Assembly (NCBI GenBank): GCA_001189345.1 | Contig: LFKV01000039.1 | Span: 1 to 64,000 of the forward strand | Length of the DNA: 64,000 nucleotides | Source of the DNA: Candidatus Paraburkholderia kirkii | GTDB taxonomy: Bacteria; Pseudomonadota; Gammaproteobacteria; Burkholderiales; Burkholderiaceae | Reading direction: 5' to 3' | Shown here: positions 19,428 to 30,219 of the stretch, in pieces | Numbering within the stretch: the stretch's first letter is position 1 | Layout: each line of letters opens with the position of its first letter | The notes under the pieces: model-generated | Seen by the model: the letters and a program-made list of their open reading frames with translations, nothing else | Database searches by the model: none | What the model was told of the DNA's origin: nothing | Translations under genes and position numbers: made by a program

Positions 19428-20908
19428 ATGAGTCTTGCCGTGCGCTTCCAAGGAATCGAAAAACAGTTCGGGCCGGTGCGCGTGCTGCACGGCGTGAGCT
19501 TCCAGCTCGCGCCGGGGCGCATCTACGGCCTGCTCGGCGAGAACGGCGCGGGCATGATGAAGATTCTCGCGGGCTACGAACGCGCGACCGCGGGCGAGCT
19601 TTACATCGACGAACGAGCGCGCGATTTCGCGAGCTCGCGCGACGCCGAGCAGGCGGGCATCGTGCTGATTCACCAGGAGCTGAATCTGGCGGATCACCTG
19701 AGCATCGTGCAGAACATGTTTCTCGGCCACGAGTTGAAAAAAGGGCTCTTCCTCGACGAACCCGCGATGCGCGACGCGGCCCGCGCGCGGCTGACCGACG
19801 TCGGGCTGCACAAGCATCCGGATACGAGGGTGCGCGATCTGATCGTCGCGGAGAAGCAGCTCGTCGAGATCGCGAAGGCGATGCTGCGCGAGGCGCGCCT
19901 GCTCGTCATGGACGAGCCGACCGCGGCGCTCACGCCGGCGGAGACCCAGCGCCTGTTCGGGCTGATGGCGCGCCTAAAGGACGCGGGCACGACCATCGTC
20001 TATATTTCGCACAAGCTGGGCGAAGTCGAGCGTGTCACCGACGAGGTGATCGTGATGCGCGATGGCCGCTTTGTCGCACGCGCGCCGACCGGGGAGCTCA
20101 CGCGCCAGCAGATGGCGAATCTGATGGTCGGCCGCGAAGTCTCCGACATGTTTCCGGCCAAGCCCGCGCTCGCCGACGATGCGCCCGTCACGCTCAGGGT
20201 CGAGCAGGCGTCGGTGCCGGGGCGGGCGCACGACGTGAGCTTCTCCGTGCGCGAAGGCGAAGTGTTCGGCTTCGCGGGGCTCGTCGGTGCGGGGCGCACG
20301 GAGCTGTTCGAGGCGCTCGTCGGCTTGCGGCCGCTGAGCGCGGGAGACGCATCGTCGTGAATGGGGAAGCGGTCAGGCTGAAGACTCCGCGCGACGCGAT
20401 GCGCCACGGTCTCACGTATCTCAGCGAGGACAGAAAGGGACGCGGCCTGCACGTCGACATGGCGCTGAAGGACAACCTCACGATGATGACGCTGGAACGC
20501 TACGCGCACCTGCTCGTGGACATCCGCGCGGAACGCGGCGCGCTCGTGGTCGCGGTGAAGGACTTCGGCATCCGCACGGGCAATGCCTCGATCCGCGCGC
20601 GCATGCTGTCGGGCGGCAACCAGCAGAAGCTGGCGCTGGCTAAGTTCCTGCATCCCGACCCGCGCGTGATCGTGCTCGGCGAGCCCACGCGCGGCGTCGA
20701 TGTCGGCGCCAAGCGCGACATCTATTTCCTGATACATCGACTTGCCGCCGAAGGCCGCGCCGTGATCGTGATCTCCTCCGAGCTGATCGAGCTGATCGGC
20801 CTGTGCCACCGCGTCGCGGTGATGTGCGTGGGCGAGCTCGTCGCGACGCTCGGCATGGATCTTTTGACCGAAGAGAGGTTGATCGCGCATGCGACCGGCA
20901 CACACTGA
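19428..20908 (+). pseudogene. Sugar ABC transporter ATP-binding protein (RbsA/MglA type), Walker A deleted, frameshifted
   Basis: This is a double-ATPase of about 500 residues. In the first domain the Walker A site reads GENGAG followed directly by MMKILAGYE. The Lys-Ser-Thr and next residue are missing through a 12-base in-frame loss near 19553, which abolishes nucleotide binding by that half. The Walker B (LLVMDEPTAAL) and H-loop (YISHKLGEV) remain. The second domain carries LSGGNQQKLALAKFL and an intact Asp (VIVLGEPTRGVDVG reads Gly-Glu where most have Asp-Glu). A frameshift near 20350 separates the two domains. It starts 3 bases after lacI. Confidence 0.87.
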
Positions 20909-21890
20909 AGACATCGAAAGCGAGAGTCGTCTCTCCGCCGCCGCGCGCTTTCTGTTCGGCGTCAGGCCGTTGATCGGGCTGATCGTACTGTGGCTCAATA
21001 GCGACTTCGCCACCGTCGACAACGCCATGAACGTGCTCACGCGCACCTCGTTCATCGGCATCATCGCGGTGGGCAGACCTTCGTGATCATCTCGGGCGGC
21101 ATCGACTTGTCGGTCGGCTCGATGGTCGCGCTGATCGCGGGCAGCATGATCTACATGATGAACGAACTCCTGCAGGGCTTTCACGGGCATGCGGTGCCGC
21201 CGCTGCTGATCATCGCGCTCGGCATCGTGCTCGCGCTTCTGCTCGGCGCGCTGTTCGGCTTCGCGCATGGCGTGCTCGTGACGAAGGGGCGCATCGAGCC
21301 GTTCATCGTGACGCTGGGCACGCTCGGCATCTTCCGCGCGCTGTTCACCTGGCTCGCGGACGGCGGCGCGCTCACGCTCGACAACTCGCTCGTCGATCTT
21401 TACGGCCCGGTCTATTACGCGAGCGTGCTGCGCGTGCCGGTGCCGATCTGGGTGTTTCTGATCGTCGCGGCGGGCGGTGCGCTGGTTCTGAATCGCACGG
21501 TGTACGGACGGCACGTGCAGGCGATCGGCTCGAACGAGCAGGTCGCGCGCTATGCGGCCATTCGCGTGGACCACGTGAAGATCGCCACGTATGTCCTGCT
21601 CGGACTGTGCGTCGCGGTGGCGACCATTCTGTACGTGCCCGCGCCTGGGGTCGGCCACGCCGACGACCGGTCTGCTGTAGGAGCTCGAAGCGATCGCTTC
21701 CGTCGTGGTCGGCGGGACCGCCCTGAAGGGCGGAGAAGGACGCGTGATCGGCACGATCATCGGCGCGATCCTGCTTTCGGTCATCAACAACATCCTGAAC
21801 CTGACGAGCATCATCAGCGTGTACCTGAACGCGGCGGTGCAGGGCGCCGTGATCATCCTCGTAGCCTTTTTGCAGCGCGGTCGTCGTTAG
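20889..21890 (+). pseudogene. Sugar ABC transporter permease (RbsC type), frameshifts and nonsense
   Basis: The start overlaps the ATPase end by 20 bases. The protein has the RbsC features [51 protein letters not shown] and the closing [19 protein letters not shown]. Breaks are near 21075 and 21640, and a TAG replaces Trp in the LLWELEAIA motif (about 21678). Repaired length is about 335 residues with 8-10 membrane segments. It forms the membrane channel of the sugar importer. Confidence 0.87.
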
Positions 21891-21921
21891 CCGGAAATCC
21901 ACAAGACAAGGAGACATCGTC

Positions 21922-22825
21922 ATGAAGAATCTGCTTCGCGCGCTCGGCGCGCTGACGCCCGCGGCAAGCGCGCTTGCCGCGGCAGCCCCCGCATCCGCCG
22001 CCGACAAGGTCGTGCTCGGCGTCGCCATTCCAACCGCGGACCACGGCTTCACGGGCGGCATCGTCTGGGTGGGCCAACGAGGCGAAGAAGGAGCTGGAGA
22101 AGGCGCATCCCGATCTTAAGGTGATCGTGAAGACGGTGGGCACCGCGCCCGAGCAGGCGAACCAGTTGCAGGATCTCGTGACGGTCAACAAGATCAACGC
22201 GCTCGTGATCTTTCCGCAGGAATCGGCTTCGCTCACCCAGCCGGTGGCGCAGGTGAAGAAGAAAGGCGTGTATGTGACGGTGGTCGACCGCGGCCTCACC
22301 GACACCAGCGCGCAGGATGCCTACGTCGCCGGCGACAACACCGCGTTCGGCAGGATTCCCGCCGAGTATCTCGCGAAGACGCTGAACGGGAAGGGCGACA
22401 TCGTCGCGCTGCGCGGCATTCCGACGACGCTCGACAACGAGCGCTGGACCGCGTTCGAAGGCGTGATGAAGCAGTACCCCGATATCAAGATTCTCGACGC
22501 GAAGTACGCCAACTGGAACCGCGACGACGCCTTCAAGGTGATGCAGGACTACCTCACGCGCTTCAAGCATATCGACGCCGTCTGGGCTGCCGACGACGAC
22601 ATGATGGTCGGCGTGCTGAAGGCGATCGATCAGGCGAAGCGCACCGATATCAAGGAAGTGTTCGGCGGCGCGGGTTCGAAGGAAGCGGTGAAGCGCATCA
22701 TGGACGGCGATCCGCGCGTGAAGGCCGACGTGTCGTATTCGCTGAAGTTCATCTAAGACGCGATCAAGCTGACCGCCGAGGCGCGCCTCAAGGGCGACAG
22801 GCTGCCGCCGACGACGATCATCCTG
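21922..22825 (+). pseudogene. Sugar-binding protein (RbsB type), frameshift, nonsense and 3' deletion
   Basis: Signal peptide ([17 protein letters not shown]) then the pentose/hexose-binding fold: [68 protein letters not shown]. One extra G near 22070 breaks the frame, and TAA stands where FIYDAIKL is expected (22754). After PPTTII the sequence jumps into the middle of the next gene, so the last about 20-30 residues are deleted. Confidence 0.85.
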
Positions 22826-23247
22826 TTCGATCCGAGTCATTTCGTGTTGCAGCAGCTCGATTACCTCGCGTTCATCGACATCTATCACGCGCGCATCAAG
22901 GCGTTTCATGTGAAGGACGCGGGGAGTTTCGGCCGGACGGAAAGCAGGGCGTCTACGGCGGCTATTCGGGCTGGGTCGAGCGCGCGGGCCGCTTCCGCTC
23001 CCTGGGCGACGGCCAGATCGACTTCAAGGCGATCTTCTCGAAGATGGCGCAGTACGATTTCCCCGGTTGGGCCGTGCTCGAATGGGAATGCGCGCTGAAG
23101 CATCCGGAAGACGGCGCGCGCGAGGGCGCGGTGTTCATACGCGATCACATCATTCGCGTGGCGGAGCGCGCATTCGATGATTTCGCCGGCAGCGGCGCGA
23201 GCCGCGAGCAGATGCGCGGCGTGCTCGGCATCGGAGAGAAGCGATGA
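22826..23247 (+). pseudogene. Sugar phosphate isomerase/epimerase (AP-endonuclease-like TIM barrel), N-terminal half deleted
   Basis: Only the C-terminal half survives: FDPSHFVLQQLDYLAFIDIY, RIKAFHVKDAG (metal-site region) and YDFPGWAVLEWECALKHPEDG. It begins in mid-gene at the scar where the binding-protein gene ends, and the frame is broken again near 22935 and 23000. The family usually has about 330-350 residues, so about 190 are missing. It overlaps the next gene by 4 bases. Together with the Gfo/Idh/MocA gene it would have processed the imported sugar or inositol-like substrate (inference). Confidence 0.8.
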
Positions 23248-24353
23248 ATCGCGTGAGGCTGGGGATGGTCGGCGGAGGCGAGGGCGTGTTCATCGGCGCG
23301 GTGCATCGCATCGCATCGCGGCGCGGCTCGACGATCGTTACGCGCTCGTGGCGGGCGCGCTATCGTCGGATGCGCGGCGCGCGGCGTCGAGCGGGCTTGC
23401 GCGCAGCTACGACGATTATCGCGAGATGGCGCGCATCGAGGCGGGGCGTGCGGACGGCATCGAGGCGGTGGCGATCGTCACGCCGAATCATCTGCATGCG
23501 CCGATCGCGACAGCGTTTCTCGAGGCGGGCATTCACGTGATCTGCGACAAGCCGCTGGCGGTGTCGCTCGACGAAGGCGAGGCGCTGGCGAAGCTCGCGC
23601 GCGAGAAGGACCGCGTGTTCGCGGTGACGTATACCACACGGGCTATCCGCTCGTGCGTCACGCGCGCGGCATGGTGCGGCGGGGCGTGCTCGGGGACATT
23701 CGCGTCGTGCAGGTCGAGTACGCGCAGGACTGGCTTTCGCTGCCGGTGGAGACGCAGGCCAATCGGCAGGCGGTGTGGCACACCGATCCGGCGCTGGCGG
23801 GTCCCGCGGGATGCCTGGGCGATATCGGCACGCATGCGTATCAGCTCGCCGAGTATGTGACGGGAATGCGGCCGTCCGAGCTGGCGGCGGAGGTGACGAC
23901 GTTCGTGCCGAACCGCCGCGTCGACGATCATGTCCAGGCGATGTTGCGCTACGCGGGCGGCGCGCGCGGCATGCTGTGGGCGAGTCAGGTGGCGGCGGGC
24001 GAGGAGAATGCGCTGCGGCTGCGGGTTTTCGGCACGAAGGCGGGCATCGCGTTCGATCAGCAGAAGCCGAACGAGCTCTGGCTCACGCCGATCGGTGGCG
24101 CGTCGGAGCGCATTACCCGCGGTCGCGTGCAGAGCCCGGAAGCGCTGCATGCGATCCGTGTGCCGCCGGGGCATCCGGAAGGGTATCTCGAGGCGGTCGC
24201 GCAGGTTACGGATGCGGCGGCGTGCATCGCGAGCGGCACGACGCAGGGGGATGACTGGTTGACTACCGTCGAGGATGGGGTTGCCGGGCTGAGGTTCGTC
24301 GATGCGGTGTTGAGGAGCAGCCGGAAGAACGGGGAGTGGGTGACGCTTGACTG
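23244..24353 (+). pseudogene. Gfo/Idh/MocA-family NAD(P)-dependent oxidoreductase, frameshifted
   Basis: The Rossmann motif GMVGGGEGVFIGAVHR is at the start. It is followed by GIEAVAIVTPNHLHAPIA and VICDKPLAVSLDEGEAL with the family's catalytic Lys (usually EKP, here DKP). The C-terminal domain has GPAGCLGDIGTHAYQLAEYV. Breaks lie near 23320 and 23640; the last 240 residues are one clean frame. Usual length is about 375. As the last gene of the operon it probably oxidised the imported polyol or sugar. Confidence 0.86.
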
Positions 24354-24407
24354 AAAAAACGGGGCAGTACTCACGCGGCCCCGCTTCCGACTGCCTTGGG
24401 CGAACCG

Positions 24408-25814
<1,407 letters not shown>

Positions 25815-26112
25815 GCTTGATCTCCGATTGACCGAAGCACGACGCGGCTCGTGGCGCGCGGCTTCGGGATGAAAACGTGTCCAGGGGAGCGGCGCCCGCG
25901 CGCGGAAGGCCGTCTCCGGGTCCGACCGGCGGCGCGAACGGCCATGCGCCATCCAGGCCGCGCGGGCCGGAAGCCGCGCGGCGCGCCGATCGTTGCGCGA
26001 ACGCAGACCGACCCGAATTTACCACTTCGGGCCGCATCCGGCAGGGAGCATGCGGGACGATCGAGCGTCGTATGCCGCGCCGTCTTAGAATTGGTTTCAA
26101 AAAGATCTCTTA

Positions 26113-27001
26113 GGGGCTGTTAACCCGTAACGCAACCTGTTAACCTCGATCGTTGTGACAACAGGATCGAGGAGATGGGCAAACCAATCATCGACGACGA
26201 ACTGTGGGCACTGATCGAGCCACTGCTACCACCAGCGAAGCCGCGCCGCTTCAAGTATCCGGGCCGCAAGCCGGTACCGGATCGGGCTGCGCTGACCGGC
26301 ATCTTGTTCGTGCTGAAGACCGGCATCCGGTGGCGAGATCTGCCAGCGGAGATGGGATGTGGCTCTGGCGTCAGTTGCTGGCGCAGGCTGCGCGATTGGC
26401 AGCAAGCCGGCGTGTGGGATCGACTGCACGCACTGCTGCTGGCGAAACTACGAGCGGCCGGGAAGATCGACTTCTCCCGCGTCGTCGTCGACTCATCGTC
26501 GATTCGTGCGGTTGGGGCGGGCGAAAAACTGGCCCGAACCCCACCGACCGAGCACGACCCGGTTCCAAGCACCACGTCACCACCGACGCCAACGGTACGC
26601 CGATCGCGGCAATCCTGACCGGCGCCAATCGTCACGACGTCACCCAACTGATCCCGTTGATCGAGGCCATCGTACCGATTGGCGGCGTGCGCGGCCGGCC
26701 GCTGAGTCGCCCTGGCTGTGTTTATGCCGACCGCGGTTACGATCATGACAAGTACCGGTGCCTCCTTCACGCGCGCAACATTCCCACCAGCATCGCGCGG
26801 CGCGGTCACCCGCACGGTAGCGGCCTTGGGAAAGTCCGTTGGGTCGTCGAACGTACACATGCCTGGTTGCATAACTTCCGCCGTCTACGTACTCGCTTCG
26901 AACGTCGTGCGGACATTCATGAAGCGTTCCTCAAACTCGGTTGTTGCTTGATCTGCTGGAACACTCTTCGGCAATCTCAACAGCCTTTATGAAACCGTCT
27001 C
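26113..27001 (+). mobile_element. IS5-family (IS427 group) insertion sequence
   Basis: The 889-bp element is flanked by TTA direct repeats (26110-26112 and 27002-27004), matching the short TNA-type duplications of the IS427 group. Imperfect terminal repeats begin GGGGCTGTT and GAGACGGTT. The insertion lies in the spacer between gnd and the GIY-YIG-like gene. No gene continuing across it was found. The roughly 300 bases between the gnd start and the element hold no gene that I can see. Confidence 0.85.
26175..26992 (+). CDS. IS5-family transposase, two overlapping frames (OrfA/OrfB)
   Basis: The first frame (26175-26618, 147 aa) gives the N-terminal half: IDDELWALIEPLLPP, GRKPVPDRAALTGILFVLKTGI and the first Asp in SRVVVDSSSIRA. 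The second frame (26204-26992) continues with RPGSKHHVTTDANGTPIA, the second Asp in CVYADRGYDHDKY and Glu in VRWVVERTHAWLHNFRR. The two meet at an A-run (GCGAAAAACTGG, near 26520), where a frameshift would give the full DDE enzyme. This arrangement is normal for the IS427 group, so I treat it as functional rather than broken. Confidence 0.83.
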
Positions 27002-27048
27002 TTAGAACGACAGCCCGCAACCCGCACGCTGCGAAGGCGATCTGGAAC

Positions 27049-27390
27049 ATGCCGCCCTCCCGGCGCGCGCGACGCCATCACTACTCCGTGTACGTGGTCG
27101 AACTGTCCGACGCGGTCTGGAACGAAGCGCGCTTTCGCCGCGCCAATCCGGACTACGCTGTCGGCGTGCCGTTCGTCTACATGGGCATGACGGGTGTCGA
27201 TTCGGACGTGCGCTTCGACAAGCACAAGGCAGGCATCCAGTCGAACCGCTTCGTGCGCGAATTCGGACTGCGACTGCTGCCGCAGCTGTACGAGATGTAT
27301 AACCCGATGCCGTACGACGGCGCGCGCGACATGGAAGTGGAACTGGCGATCGGCTTGCGGGAGGCGGGCTATGGAGTGTGGCAAGCCTGA
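27049..27390 (+). CDS. Small GIY-YIG-like domain protein (tentative)
   Basis: The 113-residue protein is probably soluble. I do not recognise it as a named family, but the order of motifs resembles a GIY-YIG nuclease fold: SVYVVELS (GIY position), PFVYMGMTG (YIG position), DVRFDKHKAG (the conserved Arg plus His), and a Glu in ARDMEVELAIG. The ATG at 27049 was chosen because the residues before it derive from the IS5 flank. It ends 41 bases before the PanE-like gene and may be co-transcribed with it. An IS5 element sits 47 bases upstream and may have separated it from its promoter. Confidence 0.55.
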   Translation: MPPSRRARRHHYSVYVVELSDAVWNEARFRRANPDYAVGVPFVYMGMTGVDSDVRFDKHKAGIQSNRFVREFGLRLLPQLYEMYNPMPYDGARDMEVELAIGLREAGYGVWQA

Positions 27391-27431
27391 AACCGGCGAC
27401 CAGCCGGACGACCAACATCGAGGAGCGGGAC

Positions 27432-28349
27432 ATGCGGATTCTGGTAGTGGGTGCGGGGGCCATCGGCGGATATTTCGGGGCGCGTCTACTCGAAGCGGGC
27501 AGGGACGTGACCTTTCTCGTGCGCGAGCGCCGCGCCGAGCGACTGCGGCAATGCGGCCTGAAAGTGAAGAGCCCCGAAGGCGATCTCGCGTTCCAGTGTC
27601 CGCCGATGATGCTCGCGAAGGATATCGACCGTCCCTACGACCTGATTCTTCTGAGCTGCAAGGCCTACGACCTTCAAAGCGCAATCGATTCCTTCGCGCC
27701 GGCGGTCGGCCCGGATACCGTGATCCTGCCGCTTCTCAACGGCATGGGCCATCTCGATGCGCTCGACGCGCGCTTCGATCCCGCAAACGTGCTCGGCGGC
27801 CAATGCGTGATCGCCGCGACGCTCGACGCGGAGGGCGAAATCCTCCATCTCAGCAACCTGCACGCGATGACCATCGGCGAGAGCGCAGGCGGACGCTCGA
27901 CGCGCATCGATGCGATCGCCGCGCAACTGGGCGGCGCGGGTTTCGATCTGAGCGTGAGCGAAGACATCCTCCAGTCGATGTGGGACAAGTGGGTGTTCCT
28001 CGCCACGCTCCCGACGGGAACGTGCCTCCTGCGCGCGCCCATCGGCGACATTCTCGAGGCGCCCGGCGGCGAAGCGCTGCTCGCGCGGCTCTTCGACGAA
28101 TGCTGCGGCATCGCGCGCGACAATGCGCATCCGCCGGGCGAGCCGGTCGTCGTGCGGGCTCGCGCGTTCTTCTCGGAGCGCGGTTCGCCGATGACCGCGT
28201 CGATGCTGCGCGATCTGGAGAACGGCGCGCCGATCGAAGTGGATCATATCGTCGGCGATCTGCTTTCGCGGCGGCGCACGCCGGTCGAGGGCCTGTCGGC
28301 GCTGGCGGTCGCGTATGCGCATCTGAAGGCGTACGAGGCGCGCGCCTGA
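27432..28349 (+). CDS. Ketopantoate reductase-like protein (ApbA/PanE family)
   Basis: The 305-residue enzyme has an N-terminal NAD(P) site (RILVVGAGAIGGYFGARLLE), the family Lys-containing stretch LLSCKAYDL, NGMGHLD (the Asn of the K..N pair) and the C-terminal helical domain with SMLRDLENGAPIEVDHIVGD, the PanE signature region. Family members reduce 2-dehydropantoate to pantoate, but many Burkholderia paralogues have other 2-oxoacid substrates, so I give no symbol. The ATG at 27432 follows GAGGAG. The frame is complete. Confidence 0.88.
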   Translation: MRILVVGAGAIGGYFGARLLEAGRDVTFLVRERRAERLRQCGLKVKSPEGDLAFQCPPMMLAKDIDRPYDLILLSCKAYDLQSAIDSFAPAVGPDTVILPLLNGMGHLDALDARFDPANVLGGQCVIAATLDAEGEILHLSNLHAMTIGESAGGRSTRIDAIAAQLGGAGFDLSVSEDILQSMWDKWVFLATLPTGTCLLRAPIGDILEAPGGEALLARLFDECCGIARDNAHPPGEPVVVRARAFFSERGSPMTASMLRDLENGAPIEVDHIVGDLLSRRRTPVEGLSALAVAYAHLKAYEARA

Positions 28350-28800
28350 GCTTTCGCCGGACTCCTGTCTCACGAACCCGCCGCCATCATCCGGCCGACG
28401 GGTTCGGTCGGTAGCGCCCGCCAGTCCGGGCGTCGAGCGCTGCGTCATACTCGCGTCTCGTCTGTATCTGTTTGCGCGATCCCTTTCGAGCAACTTGCGT
28501 ATAACGCAAAAAATTACATTTCACGATGTTGACTGACCGGTTTTGGGTTGCGTAGATTTGAGCTACCGCAGACGGATAAATAAAACCCGATTAATCGTTT
28601 TCCTGACATTTTTGGTGGCTGCGTGCTTGAAAAGCGGACGCGAGGCGCTATTCGGCGACGCGAGAGGATTATTTGCGCCAGTTCGGTCATCGCATCGTCG
28701 TCGATGCGGCGGTTATTAACTATCAAGGCGTTGCGTAAATCTTCCGTACACAGCTTGCCCTATCCACGCTTTCAAGCCGGGTTTTACTTACTTTGAAGGA
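28350..28800. other. AT-richer intergenic region upstream of tandem small-domain genes
   Basis: No gene is visible. The base composition drops clearly compared with neighbours. A possible promoter is TTGACT at about 28529 and TAGATT 18 bases later. A short perfect dyad TTGCGTATAACGCAA occurs near 28494. An AAGGAG ribosome site lies at the right edge, directly before the first small-domain gene. Confidence 0.5.
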
Positions 28801-28826
28801 GTGAAATTAAAATCGGAAGCTCGCCG

Positions 28827-29111
28827 GTGATCCCGTCGCTCATATGCCATGAAACGCCGCTCGATGGCATGCGAGTGGGGCTCGTCGTAAGCATCGTCGA
28901 TTCCGACGCATCGATGTACGTCAATTATCTGATCCAGGCGGCGGAAGGCGCGAAGTACTGCGCGCAAATGGATATCAGGCGCAGACGCAACCGGAATGCG
29001 CTGATGCGGATGGGGCTCGAATCCGGACGGCCGGTCATGGTCGTCGGCGGAATCAACAGTTATTTGAGATCTTCCGTCGTGGGTACGGAGGGCCACGGCG
29101 TAATCAAGTAG
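28827..29111 (+). CDS. Unrecognised small domain protein, copy A of three
   Basis: The 94-residue frame from GTG at 28827 is an unknown family. The core pattern, shared with the two domains at 29147-29706, is a hydrophobic strand then VDSD (here VVSIVDSDAS), VNYLIQ, a YC.Q motif (GAKYCAQMD), NRNALMRMGLESG and a Gly-rich end PVMVVGG. The pattern suggests a compact beta-rich fold of about 85 residues with one invariant Cys. Start is uncertain. The only good ribosome site (AAGGAG near 28795) points to a position where the domain frame reads ATC rather than ATG, so the true start may have been lost. No signal peptide or membrane segment is seen. Confidence 0.6.
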   Translation: MIPSLICHETPLDGMRVGLVVSIVDSDASMYVNYLIQAAEGAKYCAQMDIRRRRNRNALMRMGLESGRPVMVVGGINSYLRSSVVGTEGHGVIK

Positions 29112-29146
29112 AAGCTTCAGCCGGTACATATAAAGGAAAGAGTCAG

Positions 29147-29706
29147 GTGAGAGACAATAATAAACCCGAAAATCTGCTATTGGTTCAAGGCGGCATTCCC
29201 CTCAGGGACGTGAGAGGCGGATTTCTCAGCCGCATCATCGATTCAAACGATCTGGAAAATGTCAATTACGTTCTCAGGTCGGAAGACGGTACTCCGTACT
29301 GCGGTCAGTTGAATATCGTCAGGTACGAAAACCGCAACAACCTGTTAATGATGGCGCTCGATTACGGGCTTCCCGTCGCGCTCAGCGGGGACGGCGACGG
29401 CAATTCACGGGGATCGCCGTCGCGCCCAGCAATTCGCCCATACCATCCTTGAATTGCGCGTTCCTCAAGCTTCAGGACAGCCGCACGGGGACGTTGGTCA
29501 GGATCGTCGACAGTGACCCCGGGACCGCGGTCAGCTATGTGCTGCAAACTGGCGATGGTTCGCGCTACTGCGTGCAGATGTGGCCGAATAACGAAAACTA
29601 CGACAACCGGAACAGTCTTTTCATGCTGGCGTTGAGGTCGAATATGGCGGTCACGGTAACGGGCGGAGTCCGCCACGAAGTGACGGCGATCGCGGTGGGA
29701 TCGTAA
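29147..29706 (+). pseudogene. Two-domain protein of the same unrecognised family, frameshifted between domains
   Basis: Starts at GTG 29147 behind AAAGGAAAG. Domain B: RGGFLSRIIDSNDLENVNYV, DGTPYCGQLN, NRNNLLMMALDYGLPVALSG. A frame change near 29410 follows. Domain C is in the new frame: TGIAVAPSNSP, GTLVRIVDSDPGTAVSYVLQ, SRYCVQMWPN, NRNSLFMLALRSNMAVTVTG, and the stop at 29704-29706. One correction would give a protein of about 186 residues with two repeats. Alternatively domain C could start at TTG 29449. The identical order of motifs in three copies shows tandem duplication of an ancestral unit. Confidence 0.6.
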
Positions 29707-29798
29707 TCGTAATATCTGCGGGGCGAGGCCCGCTCGTTGCTGCGAGCGGGCAAGCCGACTGCTGATTTCACGAGAACACGGAGCAAGGAACAAGCGCC

Positions 29799-30137
29799 AT
29801 GACCATGAACATCGAATACGCCAGAACCGCGCCCGAACGCGCGGAGATCGACGCGCTCCGGGGCCCGGCGGTCATCGAGTTCGGGACCGACTGGTGCGGC
29901 TTCTGCCGCGCGGCGCAGCCGCTGATCGCGCAGGCGTTCCAGGGGCATGGCGCGGTGAAGCACATGAAGATCGAGGACGGCAGCGGCCGCCCGCTCGGCC
30001 GCTCGTTTCGCGTCAAGCTCTGGTCGATGCTCGTCTTCATGCTGAACGGCAGGTAAGTCGCGCGCCTCGTGCGTCCCGGCGACGTCTCCGAAATCCGCGA
30101 CGCGCTCGCACTCATCGACGAGCCGCTGGCGCAATGA
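29799..30137 (+). pseudogene. Thioredoxin-like protein, nonsense mutation
   Basis: It is a thioredoxin fold with active site WCGFC (GTDWCGFCRAAQPL). After FMLNGR the Glu codon of the usual GREVARLVRPGD region has become TAA (30054-30056). The frame continues undamaged to TGA at 30135-30137 (IDEPLAQ). The stop removes about 27 residues, including part of the last strand and helix. Also the cis-Pro expected before TLVFM reads Ser (VKLWSMLVF). Start at ATG 29799; a second ATG lies two codons later. It probably served in thiol-disulphide exchange in the cytoplasm. Confidence 0.82.
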
Positions 30138-30219
30138 AATCGCACTAAGGGTTATCGCCTGGTCGATTGCTATCCTGAAAACTTATATGGTGACCCGATG
30201 ACATTACGAGCCTCATCGC

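Noticed and set aside
20000-21856. 618-codon minus-strand frame over the sugar ABC genes
   Set aside because: Arg/His/Asp-rich shadow translation; the plus strand encodes clear transporter motifs.
26175-26992. IS5 transposase as a pseudogene because of its two frames
   Set aside because: Two overlapping frames meeting at an A-run are normal for the IS427 group.
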